The notes under the pieces were generated by a model. It made no database searches, was not told where the DNA came from, and saw nothing but the letters and a program-made list of their open reading frames with translations. From the NCBI GenBank assembly GCA_947586625.1, contig CANPXS010000003.1, positions 1 to 58,591 on the forward strand: a DNA stretch of 58,591 nt, in the 5' to 3' direction. Positions 42,917-51,635 of this stretch are shown here, in pieces (position 1 is the first letter of the stretch; every line of letters starts with the position of its first letter). The position numbers and the translations under genes were made by a program. Origin of the DNA: an uncultured Clostridia bacterium (GTDB lineage Bacteria > Bacillota > Clostridia > Oscillospirales > CAG-272).

Positions 42917-45900
42917 TTATTTATTAAATCTAATATAATACAAGTCAAAGTCGCATCCGGGGAGGAATACTGCGTTGACGTCGGCGGTGCCTACGGCGCC
43001 TGATACGGAGACTGTGACCTCGTACGGCTTATCGGACGCGGCGAAGTCGACGGCGGTCACCTCGTCGCCTATGCGTATCTCGACGGTGTCGCGCTCGTGG
43101 TGCGTTTTGCCGCATACGGTGACAGTCGACGCGCCGTCGCCGAACTCGAGCGCGGCGAAACCGACGGTGACGTTGTTGCCGATGTGCGCTATGCGGTCGC
43201 CCTCGCGCCTGTACGTGTCGCCGTAGAGAACGTCGCAGTCGGGGGCGCGCAGTATCTCATACGCGCGCGCAGGCGCGGCGAAGCGGAACCCGCCGAATAT
43301 CATCGGCTGTATGAAGTCGAAGCGAATACGGCGTAGTCCGCAGAGACGGTGCGGCAGCTTATACGACCGCGTGCTGTACGTGTACCACGGGTGATCGGCG
43401 ACAAAGTAGAACTCGCCGAGCTTTTCCTCGCCTTCGGTCACGTCGTATATCGAGAACGGCAGCGTCGAGTTGTGATAACGCATCATCGTCACGGCGACGT
43501 CGTCGGAGCCGAGAGGCCCGAAGTCAACGTTCTCGAACAGTACGGACGACGTCGACGCAAGCGAACGCACGCCGCCCTCCTTCTCGGGTAGCATAGAGTC
43601 GGAACCCGTCGCGACGATGCCGGGCACGAAGCGGTACGGGTCGCAATAGTGGGCGCCTACGCCTTCGGCAGTGAAATGTATCTCCGAATAAACGGCGGGG
43701 TAGGGTGTGCCGATGTTGCTGTACGCGCGCAGCGCAAACTCGCCGTCGGCGGTCGCGGTCACAGTCGCACCCGCGCCGTTTTCGTCAACGTCGACGGTGA
43801 CAAAATCGGCGGCGACTCCGCGCGTTATAGCGGTCCATTCGATGCTGCCGCAGTTGGCGTTTGTCGGGTACGACTTCATCGAAACGTGCACAGACGGCGC
43901 GTCCTTCGTCAACGTGCGCGTCGAGGTCGACAGCTCTATCTTGCGAAGCGGTATCTCGCCGCTTTCGGGCGACTGCTCGCATCTGTCGATGACGGTGATG
44001 CCGTCGGGGACAGAGCAGGGAAGAGACGGCACTGTGACCGACACTGTAGGCAGCGACGGCGACGAAACGGTGACGGTGACGTCGCCCGGCTCGTCTGTCG
44101 CGGCGACTATTGCCATGAGTCTGCCGGAGAACAGCCGGCGCGAGCTCGATTTGTACTGCTCGTAGTCGGTGCTGTCGCCGTTGTCGAGCCCGACGAGACG
44201 ACCTGCGCCCGTGACGGCGACGTTCATGCGGTTGCGCGCGTTGGCGACGAATGTGCCGTTTTCGTCGACGGTCGATATCGCAACAAATAAGAGATCGCGT
44301 CCGTCGGCGTTTATGCTTCCGCGCTCCGGCTCAAGTACGATCGATGTGGGATCGGAGAACGAGCGCACCTCGTCGCGCGCGACGATATTGCCGTCTTTGT
44401 CGTATGCGACGGCGGTGAGCGCGCCTGGTGCGTACGGTATCTGCCAGAATTCCGATATCTTCATGCCCGATTCATGGTCGTGGTCGAACGTGCCGACGAG
44501 CGAGCTGTTGAAATAGAGTTCGGAGCGCGACGCGTTCGAGTGAACGGTCACGTCGATCATTTCGCCCTCGTTGTAGTCCCAGCATTCGGGCGATATGCGC
44601 ACGAACGGTGTAACAGCACCGTCCGTCCACTCCGCGCGGTACGCGTAGTATGAATCCTTCGAGAATCCAGCCGTGTCGATCTGACCGAAGTAGGAGTTCT
44701 TCGTCTCATACGGCGTCGGCTCGCCGATGTAGTCAAATCCCGTCCATATGTACTGACCGGCGCAGTAGCGCGCGCGCCTGTCCTCGGTTATGTTGTACTC
44801 CGTCGATTTCGACGCCCATGACGTCGTGCAGTTGAACATAGACGAGCACTGATGGTCGTCGTGCGTTAAAAACTTGGACGAATACGGATAGTGATATATG
44901 CCGCGGCTCTGCACCGTCGACGCCGTCTCACTGCCGTAGATGCAGTATGTCGGGTATTTTTCGTGATGCGCGTCGTAGAGCGATTCGGCGTAATTGTAGC
45001 CAACGACGTCGAGCAGAAGTCCGCACTTCTGCGCGTTTTCATTGCGCATGTGGTTAGAGCCGGATGTCGTGAACGCGTTTTTGTACGGGTCGTGGACGCG
45101 GACGAGACGGCAAAGCTCCTCCGTCACCTCAATGCCGCGCGGCGACGTTGTGTCGCCTATCTCGTTGCCTATCGACCACATTATGATGCACGGGTGGTTG
45201 CGGTCGCGGCGTATCCACGAGGCGACGTCGCGCTCGTGCCACTCGCGGAAATATACGCCGTAGTCGTGCTGCGTCTTGGGGTATTCCCACATGTCGAACG
45301 ATTCGTCAATGATGAGGAATCCGAGCTCGTCGCAGAGTTCGAGCAGCTCGACGGCGGGCGGATTGTGCGACGTGCGAATCGAATTCACCCCCATCGAGGC
45401 GAGCTTTTCGAGCTTGCGCCGCAGCGCGGCTTTGTTGACGGCTGTGCCGAGAGCGCCGCAGTCGTGGTGCTCGCATACGCCGTGCAGCTTGACGTGCCTG
45501 CCGTTGAGATAAAATCCCGAATCGGCGCGGAACTCGATCTTGCGGAAACCGAAGCTGTTCTCCGCCGCGTCGATGATGCTGCCGCCGACGGTGAGTACCG
45601 TCGAGAGCGTATACATATATGTGTCGCCGATGTCCCACAGATGCGGCGACTCGACGTCCATGCCGCATTCGCAGATGTTTCCGTCTACGCTTGACTCGAC
45701 CGATGCGATCGCGTTTCCGTCGCGGTCGACGATCTTGTGCGTCAGCGTGCCGTGCTCGCACCCGCAGAGCTCCGTGCGCACGGTGACGCGCCAGCTGCCG
45801 CCGTCAAGACGCGCGTACGATATGTATACGCCGTCAGAGGCGATGCGCGTCACAGGCGCGGTTTTAAGCCATACGCAGCGGTATATGCCCGCGCCCGAGT

Positions 45901-46285
45901 ACCAGCGCGTGTTCGGGTCGCGGTATACGCAGCGAACTGTTATCACGTTCTCACCCTCATGCAGGTGATCGGTGACGTCGACCTCGAACGTCGTGTAGCC
46001 GTATTTCCACTCAAACACAGCCTCGCCGTTGACGAACACGGTCGAGTCCATGTAAACGCCCTCGAAGCGAAGTATCGTGCGGTCTTCCGTCGGCGCATAC
46101 GTGTAGACGCGCCTGTACCAGCCTTCGCCCGTGCGGTATAGAGCGTGTGTGTCGTAGATCATGTAGTCGTGAGGGATCTCGACAGGACGGAACACGTCCG
46201 ACGACATCACGTCGCCGTAGGAGGCGCCGAGCGACGTTTCGCAGAATTCCCATCCGTCACAGAAAAGTTTTGCTGTCGTTATCAT
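42917..46285 (-). CDS. Glycoside hydrolase family 2 beta-galactosidase-like enzyme
   Basis: 1122 residues from ATG 46285 behind GGAG; the track start lies upstream of the promoter's own -10. N-terminal sugar-binding domain (about 1-150, with GWYRRVYTY and TRWYSGAGIYR), Ig-like domain, then a TIM barrel with SIRTSHNPP, IMWSIGNEIGD (acid/base Glu) and YGSETAST (nucleophile Glu region). Ig-like modules of the DUF4982 type and a long C-terminal part follow, including a probable carbohydrate-binding domain near the end. There is no signal peptide, so it is cytoplasmic. The beta-galactosidase specificity is inferred from the layout. Confidence 0.88.
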   Translation of the reverse strand: MITTAKLFCDGWEFCETSLGASYGDVMSSDVFRPVEIPHDYMIYDTHALYRTGEGWYRRVYTYAPTEDRTILRFEGVYMDSTVFVNGEAVFEWKYGYTTFEVDVTDHLHEGENVITVRCVYRDPNTRWYSGAGIYRCVWLKTAPVTRIASDGVYISYARLDGGSWRVTVRTELCGCEHGTLTHKIVDRDGNAIASVESSVDGNICECGMDVESPHLWDIGDTYMYTLSTVLTVGGSIIDAAENSFGFRKIEFRADSGFYLNGRHVKLHGVCEHHDCGALGTAVNKAALRRKLEKLASMGVNSIRTSHNPPAVELLELCDELGFLIIDESFDMWEYPKTQHDYGVYFREWHERDVASWIRRDRNHPCIIMWSIGNEIGDTTSPRGIEVTEELCRLVRVHDPYKNAFTTSGSNHMRNENAQKCGLLLDVVGYNYAESLYDAHHEKYPTYCIYGSETASTVQSRGIYHYPYSSKFLTHDDHQCSSMFNCTTSWASKSTEYNITEDRRARYCAGQYIWTGFDYIGEPTPYETKNSYFGQIDTAGFSKDSYYAYRAEWTDGAVTPFVRISPECWDYNEGEMIDVTVHSNASRSELYFNSSLVGTFDHDHESGMKISEFWQIPYAPGALTAVAYDKDGNIVARDEVRSFSDPTSIVLEPERGSINADGRDLLFVAISTVDENGTFVANARNRMNVAVTGAGRLVGLDNGDSTDYEQYKSSSRRLFSGRLMAIVAATDEPGDVTVTVSSPSLPTVSVTVPSLPCSVPDGITVIDRCEQSPESGEIPLRKIELSTSTRTLTKDAPSVHVSMKSYPTNANCGSIEWTAITRGVAADFVTVDVDENGAGATVTATADGEFALRAYSNIGTPYPAVYSEIHFTAEGVGAHYCDPYRFVPGIVATGSDSMLPEKEGGVRSLASTSSVLFENVDFGPLGSDDVAVTMMRYHNSTLPFSIYDVTEGEEKLGEFYFVADHPWYTYSTRSYKLPHRLCGLRRIRFDFIQPMIFGGFRFAAPARAYEILRAPDCDVLYGDTYRREGDRIAHIGNNVTVGFAALEFGDGASTVTVCGKTHHERDTVEIRIGDEVTAVDFAASDKPYEVTVSVSGAVGTADVNAVFLPGCDFDLYYIRFNK

Positions 46286-46295
46286 GATTATTCTC

Positions 46296-46309
46296 CGTTT
46301 ATATAAACG
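46296..46309 (-). promoter_or_regulatory. Candidate operator in the GH2 leader
   Basis: A perfect 14-bp palindrome CGTTTATATAAACG lies between the GH2 promoter and its ribosome site. A repressor bound here would block transcription. The regulator is not in the window. Confidence 0.5.
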
Positions 46310-46319
46310 TTTCCGACTA

Positions 46320-46348
46320 ATCTTACCATGCGCGCGAAAAAATGTCAA
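46320..46348 (-). promoter_or_regulatory. Sigma-A promoter for the GH2 gene
   Basis: Minus strand TTGACA (46348-46343), 17-nt spacer, TAAGAT (46325-46320). Confidence 0.72.
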
Positions 46349-46390
46349 TTACAGTCTGTCGGATAAAATAATACAGTTTATCGGTTTTGT

Positions 46391-46510
46391 AAAAGTTCTT
46401 GAAAAGAGGGTGGGTGCAGGGAGGGAGAGAAACTTATTTATTTAGGGGGCCCCTTTTTGTAAAAGGTGCCCTCCACCTCTCCAAAAGCGGACCAAATCTG
46501 TTTATCTTAA
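46391..46510 (-). repeat. Composite repeat, part A (copy 2)
   Basis: The 49-nt core 46445-46493 aligns without gaps to 42728-42776 and is followed on the plus strand by a similar TTTATCTTAAG. It sits in the 348-nt gap between the GH2 start and the small gene at 46634, which holds nothing else but the GH2 promoter and part B. Confidence 0.8.
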
Positions 46511-46549
46511 GTTCGCACCGAGAATTTTTGTTATTGTTAATTATAGAAA

Positions 46550-46625
46550 AATTGTAAAAGTTTTTGAAAGAAAGGGAGTGTGAGGGAAGGAAAACTTTTT
46601 TTCAAAAAGTTTTCCTTCCCTCACA
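46550..46625 (-). repeat. Composite repeat, part B (copy 2): terminator-like palindrome (family copy 4)
   Basis: A perfect 22-bp stem (46579-46600 with 46604-46625) and a TTC loop lie 8 nt beyond the stop of the small gene. On the minus strand ACTCCCTTTCTTTCAAAAACTTTTAC follows, as in the other copies. It is the strongest member of the family here. Confidence 0.85.
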
Positions 46626-46633
46626 GTATAAAC

Positions 46634-46927
46634 CTAAATCTCACCAACGAGTCGGCGCATCTCGTCGCGCGTATGCACGGAACGCGCGCGGCGTATGATA
46701 TCGTCCTGTTCGGAGTTGGACATCGCCGTGAAGCGGTGGAACGCGTCCGTGTCCTGCGCGAATGCCATGGCGAGTCCCTCGGGCAGCTCGGCGAATTCCT
46801 CGACGGGCGTCACGCCCTGCCACGCGGGATGGTAAGCGCCGGCGCTTATACCGGACGGCAGTCCCGACGGGTCGGGAAAGGAATACGGGTACGGACTGTT
46901 GTTATTTGTGTATGAGTTGTTTTTCAT
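46634..46927 (-). CDS. Short conserved protein of unknown function
   Basis: 97 residues from ATG 46927 with GAGG upstream; the track's start reads into the esterase gene. An Asn/Ser/Pro/Tyr-rich N-terminus precedes LPEGLAMAFAQDTDAFHRFTAMSNSEQDDIIRRARSVHTRDEMRRLVGEI. I recognise this end as similar to short clostridial proteins of the form LP.GFGMALAQN..AM..F..L....Q..II..A......EM..FV. Their role is unknown. It is the last gene before the palindrome at 46579. Confidence 0.65.
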   Translation of the reverse strand: MKNNSYTNNNSPYPYSFPDPSGLPSGISAGAYHPAWQGVTPVEEFAELPEGLAMAFAQDTDAFHRFTAMSNSEQDDIIRRARSVHTRDEMRRLVGEI

Positions 46928-47007
46928 GGTAATCCTCTCGGGGGACAAACAAAATGTCCCCGACGTTATTGTCTGCACGTCGGGGACGCATGTATTCGTG
47001 GTAAAAA

Positions 47008-48033
47008 TTAGAGCAGATGACGGTCGATGAAATCGTCCATGAATTCGCCGACCCAAACGTGACCGCCCTGATGGACGTGGAGCTCGATATTGCTGCGCGC
47101 GCCGAAGTTTTCGTACGCGGCTCCGGCTATTTTGACCTGTGAGCGGACGTTTTCGATGCCGGACGCGCCCGCGAGTCTGTCGTTCACGCCCGATTCAATG
47201 AAAAACGGACGCGGCGCTATCATGGCGCCGATGTCTCCCATGTCGACGGTCTCGTAAAGATGCGGGGCGAAGTTGCAGCCGCAGTTTGCGGGCTGGAGCA
47301 AAAGCGCATCGCGGAAGCCGTAGAAATATCCGCTCGTTATCGCGAGAGCGACGCGCCTGTCGAGGGCTGAGAAGTATATGGTCTGCTCGCCGCCGCCGCT
47401 CATACCGGCGCAGCCGATGCGGCGCTCGTCGACATCGTCTATAGACCCAACAAAGTCGAACAGACGCATGAGGTCCCACACCATGCCGCCGATCGGGGTG
47501 ATGCCGAGACAAATGCACGCGTTCAGCATCTCGCGGTGCGAGTTCTGTGACTCCTTGCCCTCGCCCTGCTGACCGCGCTCGCGCCGTTCACCCGAACCGC
47601 GCGCGTCGGGAGCCGCCACATAATATCCGCGTCGGCAAAGTGACACGCCGAACGACTCGTATTCGAGCGTTTTCCCGTCGGGAGAGAATCCGAGGCACGC
47701 TTCTTTCGCGCCGCCGTGACCGTGCGGATTGAGCATCGCGGCGCCGTTCGGATGCTCGGGGACGAGAAGATAAAATGTCATGAACACTGTCGGCTCCGTC
47801 TCTATCACATAGTGACGGCGCACAAAGCCGTCGAATGCTACCTCGTCGAGAAGCTGCGCCTGCGCGCCATCAACGGGGATGCAGCGATCGAGTCCTATCG
47901 CTGATGACAGCGCCACCGACGCTTTTTCATACCAGCGCTCGTGCGACTCTTTGTCAACGGCGTCGTATGCGTACCTGCGCGCGAAGCGGTCGAAGCGAAG
48001 CTTCATGTACTCCTCTGTAGTGTAATAAGTCAT
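47008..48033 (-). CDS. Alpha/beta hydrolase (acetylxylan-esterase-like)
   Basis: 341 residues from ATG 48033, which overlaps the mltG stop (ATGA); the track start lies deep inside mltG. The nucleophile elbow is GCAGMSGGGEQT. The acid and His follow in ESGVNDRLAG and HQGGHVW, and the oxyanion region LNPHGHGGAKE lies upstream. Members of this group deacetylate polysaccharides or act on other carboxylic esters; the substrate here is unknown. There is no signal peptide. It sits 80 nt upstream of the small gene. Confidence 0.8.
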   Translation of the reverse strand: MTYYTTEEYMKLRFDRFARRYAYDAVDKESHERWYEKASVALSSAIGLDRCIPVDGAQAQLLDEVAFDGFVRRHYVIETEPTVFMTFYLLVPEHPNGAAMLNPHGHGGAKEACLGFSPDGKTLEYESFGVSLCRRGYYVAAPDARGSGERRERGQQGEGKESQNSHREMLNACICLGITPIGGMVWDLMRLFDFVGSIDDVDERRIGCAGMSGGGEQTIYFSALDRRVALAITSGYFYGFRDALLLQPANCGCNFAPHLYETVDMGDIGAMIAPRPFFIESGVNDRLAGASGIENVRSQVKIAGAAYENFGARSNIELHVHQGGHVWVGEFMDDFIDRHLL

Positions 48034-49457
48034 TCGTAATCCTCCTCCTCGTCGTCCTCCTGATACTCGGACGAGCCCGAGCCGCCGGCAAATATTGTCG
48101 ATACTGCTACGCCGTTTTTGATGTCCTCGATCGCCTGATTGTGCTCGGCGAGCGTTTCCGAAAAGACTGACAGTCCGTCGTTGTTTGCGACAAAATAGAA
48201 GTAGTCGGTGGCGCGCGGATATATCGCGTACGTGATCGCCGCCGTGCCGGGATTGCATATCGGACCGGGCGGCAGACCGCGGTACTTGTACGTGTTGTAT
48301 GGCGAGTCGTATTCGGTGCCGGTGAGCGTGTCGGGGCGTTCGCCCATATCGTTGAACATCGCGTACATTATAGTCGCGTCAGATTCAAGATACGGGTACG
48401 AGGCGCTGTTTTTGAGCCTGTTGTCAAATACGGACGAGACGAGCGGGAATTCTGCCTGCCCGCCGGCTTCCGCTTCGACCATCGACGCGAGTATCATCGC
48501 CTGATCGACCGTCATGCCTTTAGAATGGACGTAGTCACGGAATTCATCGGTGAATTTGACCTCGAAATTGTCGAGCAGCTTCGATATCGCCATGACCTCG
48601 CTCGAATCGGTGAAAAAGTAGTAGGTGTCTGGGAAGAGGTAGCCGTCGAGACGGTAATATCTGTCCTCGGACCAGCCGTTTTCCTCGAGCTCGTCGATAA
48701 ACCAGTAGTTGAAATCGTCGCTCCAATCGTAGTTGTTTATAGCTTCGACGAATCCCTCCTCGGTGCCTATCCCGTTTTCAACGAAAAGGTCTATTATCTC
48801 CTTTGTCGTCATGCCTTCGGGAATAGTGATAGAGATCTGCTCGACGTCGTGCGTCGGCTTGAACGCGTCGATGAACTGACCGTAATTGAGCGTCTTTGAA
48901 AGCGAATAGTCGCCCGCGACGAAAACGCCGTAGTCGGGATCGTTCTCGTTTTCGGTGAACTGCGCGTACAGCTTGAATATTTTCGGGTACGATATGAGCC
49001 CGTTTTCATAGAGCAGATCGGCAATATCGTTGAGCGTCGCCGCCTCGGGCACCGTCACGTCGACGACCTCGTCGTCCTTGACGAGAGCGAATACGTCGTT
49101 GCCTATCGGTATGACGACAAATAGCGCGAGCGCCACGCCGACGACGATAATAAACATGAGGTATACAATGCCCTTTATCGTGCCGACGATAGCGCCTGTC
49201 ACGCCGTTTACGTGGCGGTTTATATCCTTTTCTTCGCTTTCGTCGGACTCGTCGGCGTCGTCGTCGGGAACGTCGCCGTTTATGGACGCCGATCTGTATT
49301 TGTCGTTAACGTCAGCGTCGGCGACCGCGCCGACGGACGATTTTATCGTATCGCCCGAGTCAGCGCTTTTTTCGGATGCGCGGACTGCGGGACGTATCTT
49401 GACTGTATGAGCTTCGCGCGGTACGGTTCCGCGTTCATCGCCGCTATTATCATGCAT
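48030..49457 (-). CDS. mltG: Endolytic murein transglycosylase MltG
   Basis: 475 residues from ATG 49457, with AGGAG 10 nt upstream; the longer track ORF reads into the CPBP gene. An acidic, Ser/Asp-rich cytoplasmic tail of about 90 residues is followed by a membrane segment and the YceG domain: VTVPEAATLNDIADLLYENGLI (LysM-like), then LDGYLFPDTYYF, ILASMVEAEAGG (catalytic Glu) and GLPPGPICNPG. It cleaves nascent glycan strands at the membrane. The cytoplasmic extension is longer than in many homologues. Confidence 0.94.
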   Translation of the reverse strand: MHDNSGDERGTVPREAHTVKIRPAVRASEKSADSGDTIKSSVGAVADADVNDKYRSASINGDVPDDDADESDESEEKDINRHVNGVTGAIVGTIKGIVYLMFIIVVGVALALFVVIPIGNDVFALVKDDEVVDVTVPEAATLNDIADLLYENGLISYPKIFKLYAQFTENENDPDYGVFVAGDYSLSKTLNYGQFIDAFKPTHDVEQISITIPEGMTTKEIIDLFVENGIGTEEGFVEAINNYDWSDDFNYWFIDELEENGWSEDRYYRLDGYLFPDTYYFFTDSSEVMAISKLLDNFEVKFTDEFRDYVHSKGMTVDQAMILASMVEAEAGGQAEFPLVSSVFDNRLKNSASYPYLESDATIMYAMFNDMGERPDTLTGTEYDSPYNTYKYRGLPPGPICNPGTAAITYAIYPRATDYFYFVANNDGLSVFSETLAEHNQAIEDIKNGVAVSTIFAGGSGSSEYQEDDEEEDYE

Positions 49458-49483
49458 GAAAGAACGACTCCTTTCTCCCGCCG

Positions 49484-50383
49484 TCACAGAAGAACGGCGA
49501 GTATGTATATGAGCAGACATGCGGCAAACGGTATCGTCATGACGGCATAGACTGCCGGCGTGCGCTTTTCCTTCGGTCGCACATACGAGCTGTCAGCATT
49601 ATAGACGCCGTAGCTTTTATAAAGTCTGCCTGCCTCGCCGAACAGAAGCGCGAACGAAAGTATCGTCAGCGCGGTCACGAGAAATGAAAAAATAACTATG
49701 TTGCGAGGCTGAAGTATGCTGTTCCAGATGTAATCCTCAAAAAACAGAGTGAAGATGTTGTTCGCAGTGTGTACGACCATCGAGGCGAGCACCGAACGGC
49801 ACGCGTAGACCGTCATCGCGAGTATTACGCCCGAGATAAAATAAACGGGAATGAGCGTCAAGTCGAAGTGCAGCATCGTGAAAAGAACGGAACTGAGTAC
49901 GACCGCCGCCGCGACGCCGCAGTCCTCATATTCGGCGAGCATGATGCCGCGGAACACGAGCTCCTCCGTTATTGCGGGGAACAGAGCGAACGAAAGGCAC
50001 GCGAAAATGACCGAATCGCCGTATCCGGCGCTCGGCGTGAAAACGTGATAGATAAGTCCCGTTTCAGGCGTATAGTGAAGCGCCGAATTTATCCACAGCT
50101 TGATCGTACACGTTGAAAGTATGAGCGTTATCGTTGAAATAAGAATGAACGGTATGCTCCCCGGTTCGAAAAGTCTGAACCGTATCGTGCTCGAATATCC
50201 GCCGCCGCGCAACCTGCAGAAGAACAGCGCCGGCATCGCGAATATGAGAAGCTCAAAAATAATGACGGTCAGATACGGGTTCGTGCCGCCGAGCTTCGAC
50301 GTGTCGACGAGTTCCGAGCCGAGCAGAAGCAGAAATATGACTGCGCACAGCGTCGGCGCTGCGTTAACGGACCGTATTTTCAA
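49484..50383 (-). CDS. CPBP-family intramembrane metalloprotease
   Basis: 299 residues, TTG start overlapping the end of the previous gene by 20 nt. About eight membrane segments. The Abi/CPBP motifs TEELVFRGI, LFTMLHFD and VVHTANNIF are in order. This is a second CPBP protein, unrelated in detail to the one at 34166. It has a linker with YVRPKEKR before a final membrane pair. Function unknown. It is coupled to the formyl-THF cyclo-ligase and 26 nt ahead of mltG. Confidence 0.87.
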   Translation of the reverse strand: MKIRSVNAAPTLCAVIFLLLLGSELVDTSKLGGTNPYLTVIIFELLIFAMPALFFCRLRGGGYSSTIRFRLFEPGSIPFILISTITLILSTCTIKLWINSALHYTPETGLIYHVFTPSAGYGDSVIFACLSFALFPAITEELVFRGIMLAEYEDCGVAAAVVLSSVLFTMLHFDLTLIPVYFISGVILAMTVYACRSVLASMVVHTANNIFTLFFEDYIWNSILQPRNIVIFSFLVTALTILSFALLFGEAGRLYKSYGVYNADSSYVRPKEKRTPAVYAVMTIPFAACLLIYILAVLL

Positions 50384-50972
50384 GCGTGGGACGCACTCCT
50401 TTTTCCGTTATGAGAAGTCCGGCTCTGATGTCGTAGCGTCCGTGCGGCAGCGACGGGACGACGAAGTCGGAGAATATGACGCCGACGACGGAGCCCTTGT
50501 AGGCGTTGAAGAATCTGTCGTAGTAGCCGCCGCCGTAGCCGAGGCGGTAGCCGTACTTGTCGAACGCTATCGCGGGCGCGAACGCGAGCGAGCCGCGCGT
50601 GTCGTCGCTCGGGTCATAGAGCGGTGCGTCCTCGCGGGGCTCGAGCAGTCCGAAGCTGCCGGGCTCGAGCTCGTCGAGGGAGTTCACGATGTGATACGTC
50701 ATGTACGCGAACGAATCCTCGGGCTTATGACATCGCGGGAACGCGACCGATTTGCCCGCGTCCCACGCCGCTTTCGCGATCGGCGTCACGTCGACCTCGA
50801 CCTTTTTCGGTGCGTAGAGAAGTATCGTCTGCGACAGACGGAAGCCGGAGAGCGCGACCGCGCGCTCGCATATGGCGCGGCTCATCTCGTCGCGCTTTTC
50901 CTGCGGTATGGCTTCGCGTGCCGCGATGTACTTTTCGCGCAGCTCGGCCTTCTGTGCCTTCATGTAATTCAT
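50364..50972 (-). CDS. 5-formyltetrahydrofolate cyclo-ligase
   Basis: 202 residues, GAAAGGA upstream. ATP-dependent conversion of 5-formyl-THF to 5,10-methenyl-THF. Typical motifs are LREKYIAAREAIP, FRLSQTILLYAPKKVEVDV, AFDKYGYRLGYGGGYYDRFF and the C-terminal VPSLPHGRYDI. Length is normal. A run of small, closely spaced genes follows on both sides. Confidence 0.93.
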   Translation of the reverse strand: MNYMKAQKAELREKYIAAREAIPQEKRDEMSRAICERAVALSGFRLSQTILLYAPKKVEVDVTPIAKAAWDAGKSVAFPRCHKPEDSFAYMTYHIVNSLDELEPGSFGLLEPREDAPLYDPSDDTRGSLAFAPAIAFDKYGYRLGYGGGYYDRFFNAYKGSVVGVIFSDFVVPSLPHGRYDIRAGLLITEKGVRPTLENTVR

Positions 50973-51006
50973 ATATTGTCCTTTCCTTTCGAAGCCTGTA
51001 AGTCGT

Positions 51007-51633
51007 TTACGCGCGGTATCCGTCCCGCGCGCGGTCGACGGTGTCGTCAGATGCGATTATTTTCAACAGAACAGGTAAGCAACGGTATCCGTCGCGCGCG
51101 CGGTCAACGGTTTCGTCGGCCTTATCTTTACCGAGTATAGACGCGACGAGAGCGTGCCCGAAATCGAGGGTGAAGCCCGCCGCCTTCGCGGTCACTATTT
51201 TGCCGTCGACGACGACCGGCGCGTTCTCCACGACTGCGCCTTTGAGTTCACCCGTATACGCGGAGAACGATACGGCGCGGCGTCCCGCCAAAAGTCCGAG
51301 ACTGCCGAATATCGACGGTGCCGCGCATATCGCGCCGATAACGGCGCCCTTTTCATACGCCGCCAAAACGGCGCGTCTGACGTCGGCTGACGCTGAGAGA
51401 TTGTCGGTCCCGGGCTGCCCGCCGGGAAGAACGACCGCCTCCATGTCGTCGATCCTGACATCATCAATTCCGATGTCGGCGGTGACGGGTATGCCGTGCG
51501 AGCCGGTCACGACGCGTCCGCCGCCGCTGCCTACGGCGACGGTCAGAACAGACAGCCCCGCGCGGCGCATTATATCGACGGGAGTTATCGCCTCTATCTC
51601 CTCAAATCCGTTTGCGAGAAATACGTATACCAT
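51007..51633 (-). CDS. DJ-1/PfpI-family protein (YajL-like) with duplicated tail
   Basis: 208 residues from ATG 51633 with GAGG upstream. The family nucleophile is the Cys in VIGAICAAPSIFG, the conserved Glu is in NGFEEIEAITPVD, and GGQPGTDNL supports the glyoxalase/deglycase-like fold. The usual C-terminal end (about 185) is followed by TVDRARDGYRC...TVDRARDGYRA. This is a tandem in-frame duplication of a short stretch, at plus-strand 51014-51048 and 51083-51117 (32 of 35 nt identical). Start lies 2 nt after the tmk stop. Confidence 0.88.
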   Translation of the reverse strand: MVYVFLANGFEEIEAITPVDIMRRAGLSVLTVAVGSGGGRVVTGSHGIPVTADIGIDDVRIDDMEAVVLPGGQPGTDNLSASADVRRAVLAAYEKGAVIGAICAAPSIFGSLGLLAGRRAVSFSAYTGELKGAVVENAPVVVDGKIVTAKAAGFTLDFGHALVASILGKDKADETVDRARDGYRCLPVLLKIIASDDTVDRARDGYRA

Positions 51634-51635
51634 GA

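Noticed and set aside
50100-51140. 346-residue plus-strand ORF
   Set aside because: It is opposite three well-supported minus genes, lacks a ribosome site and has Arg/Val-rich shadow composition.
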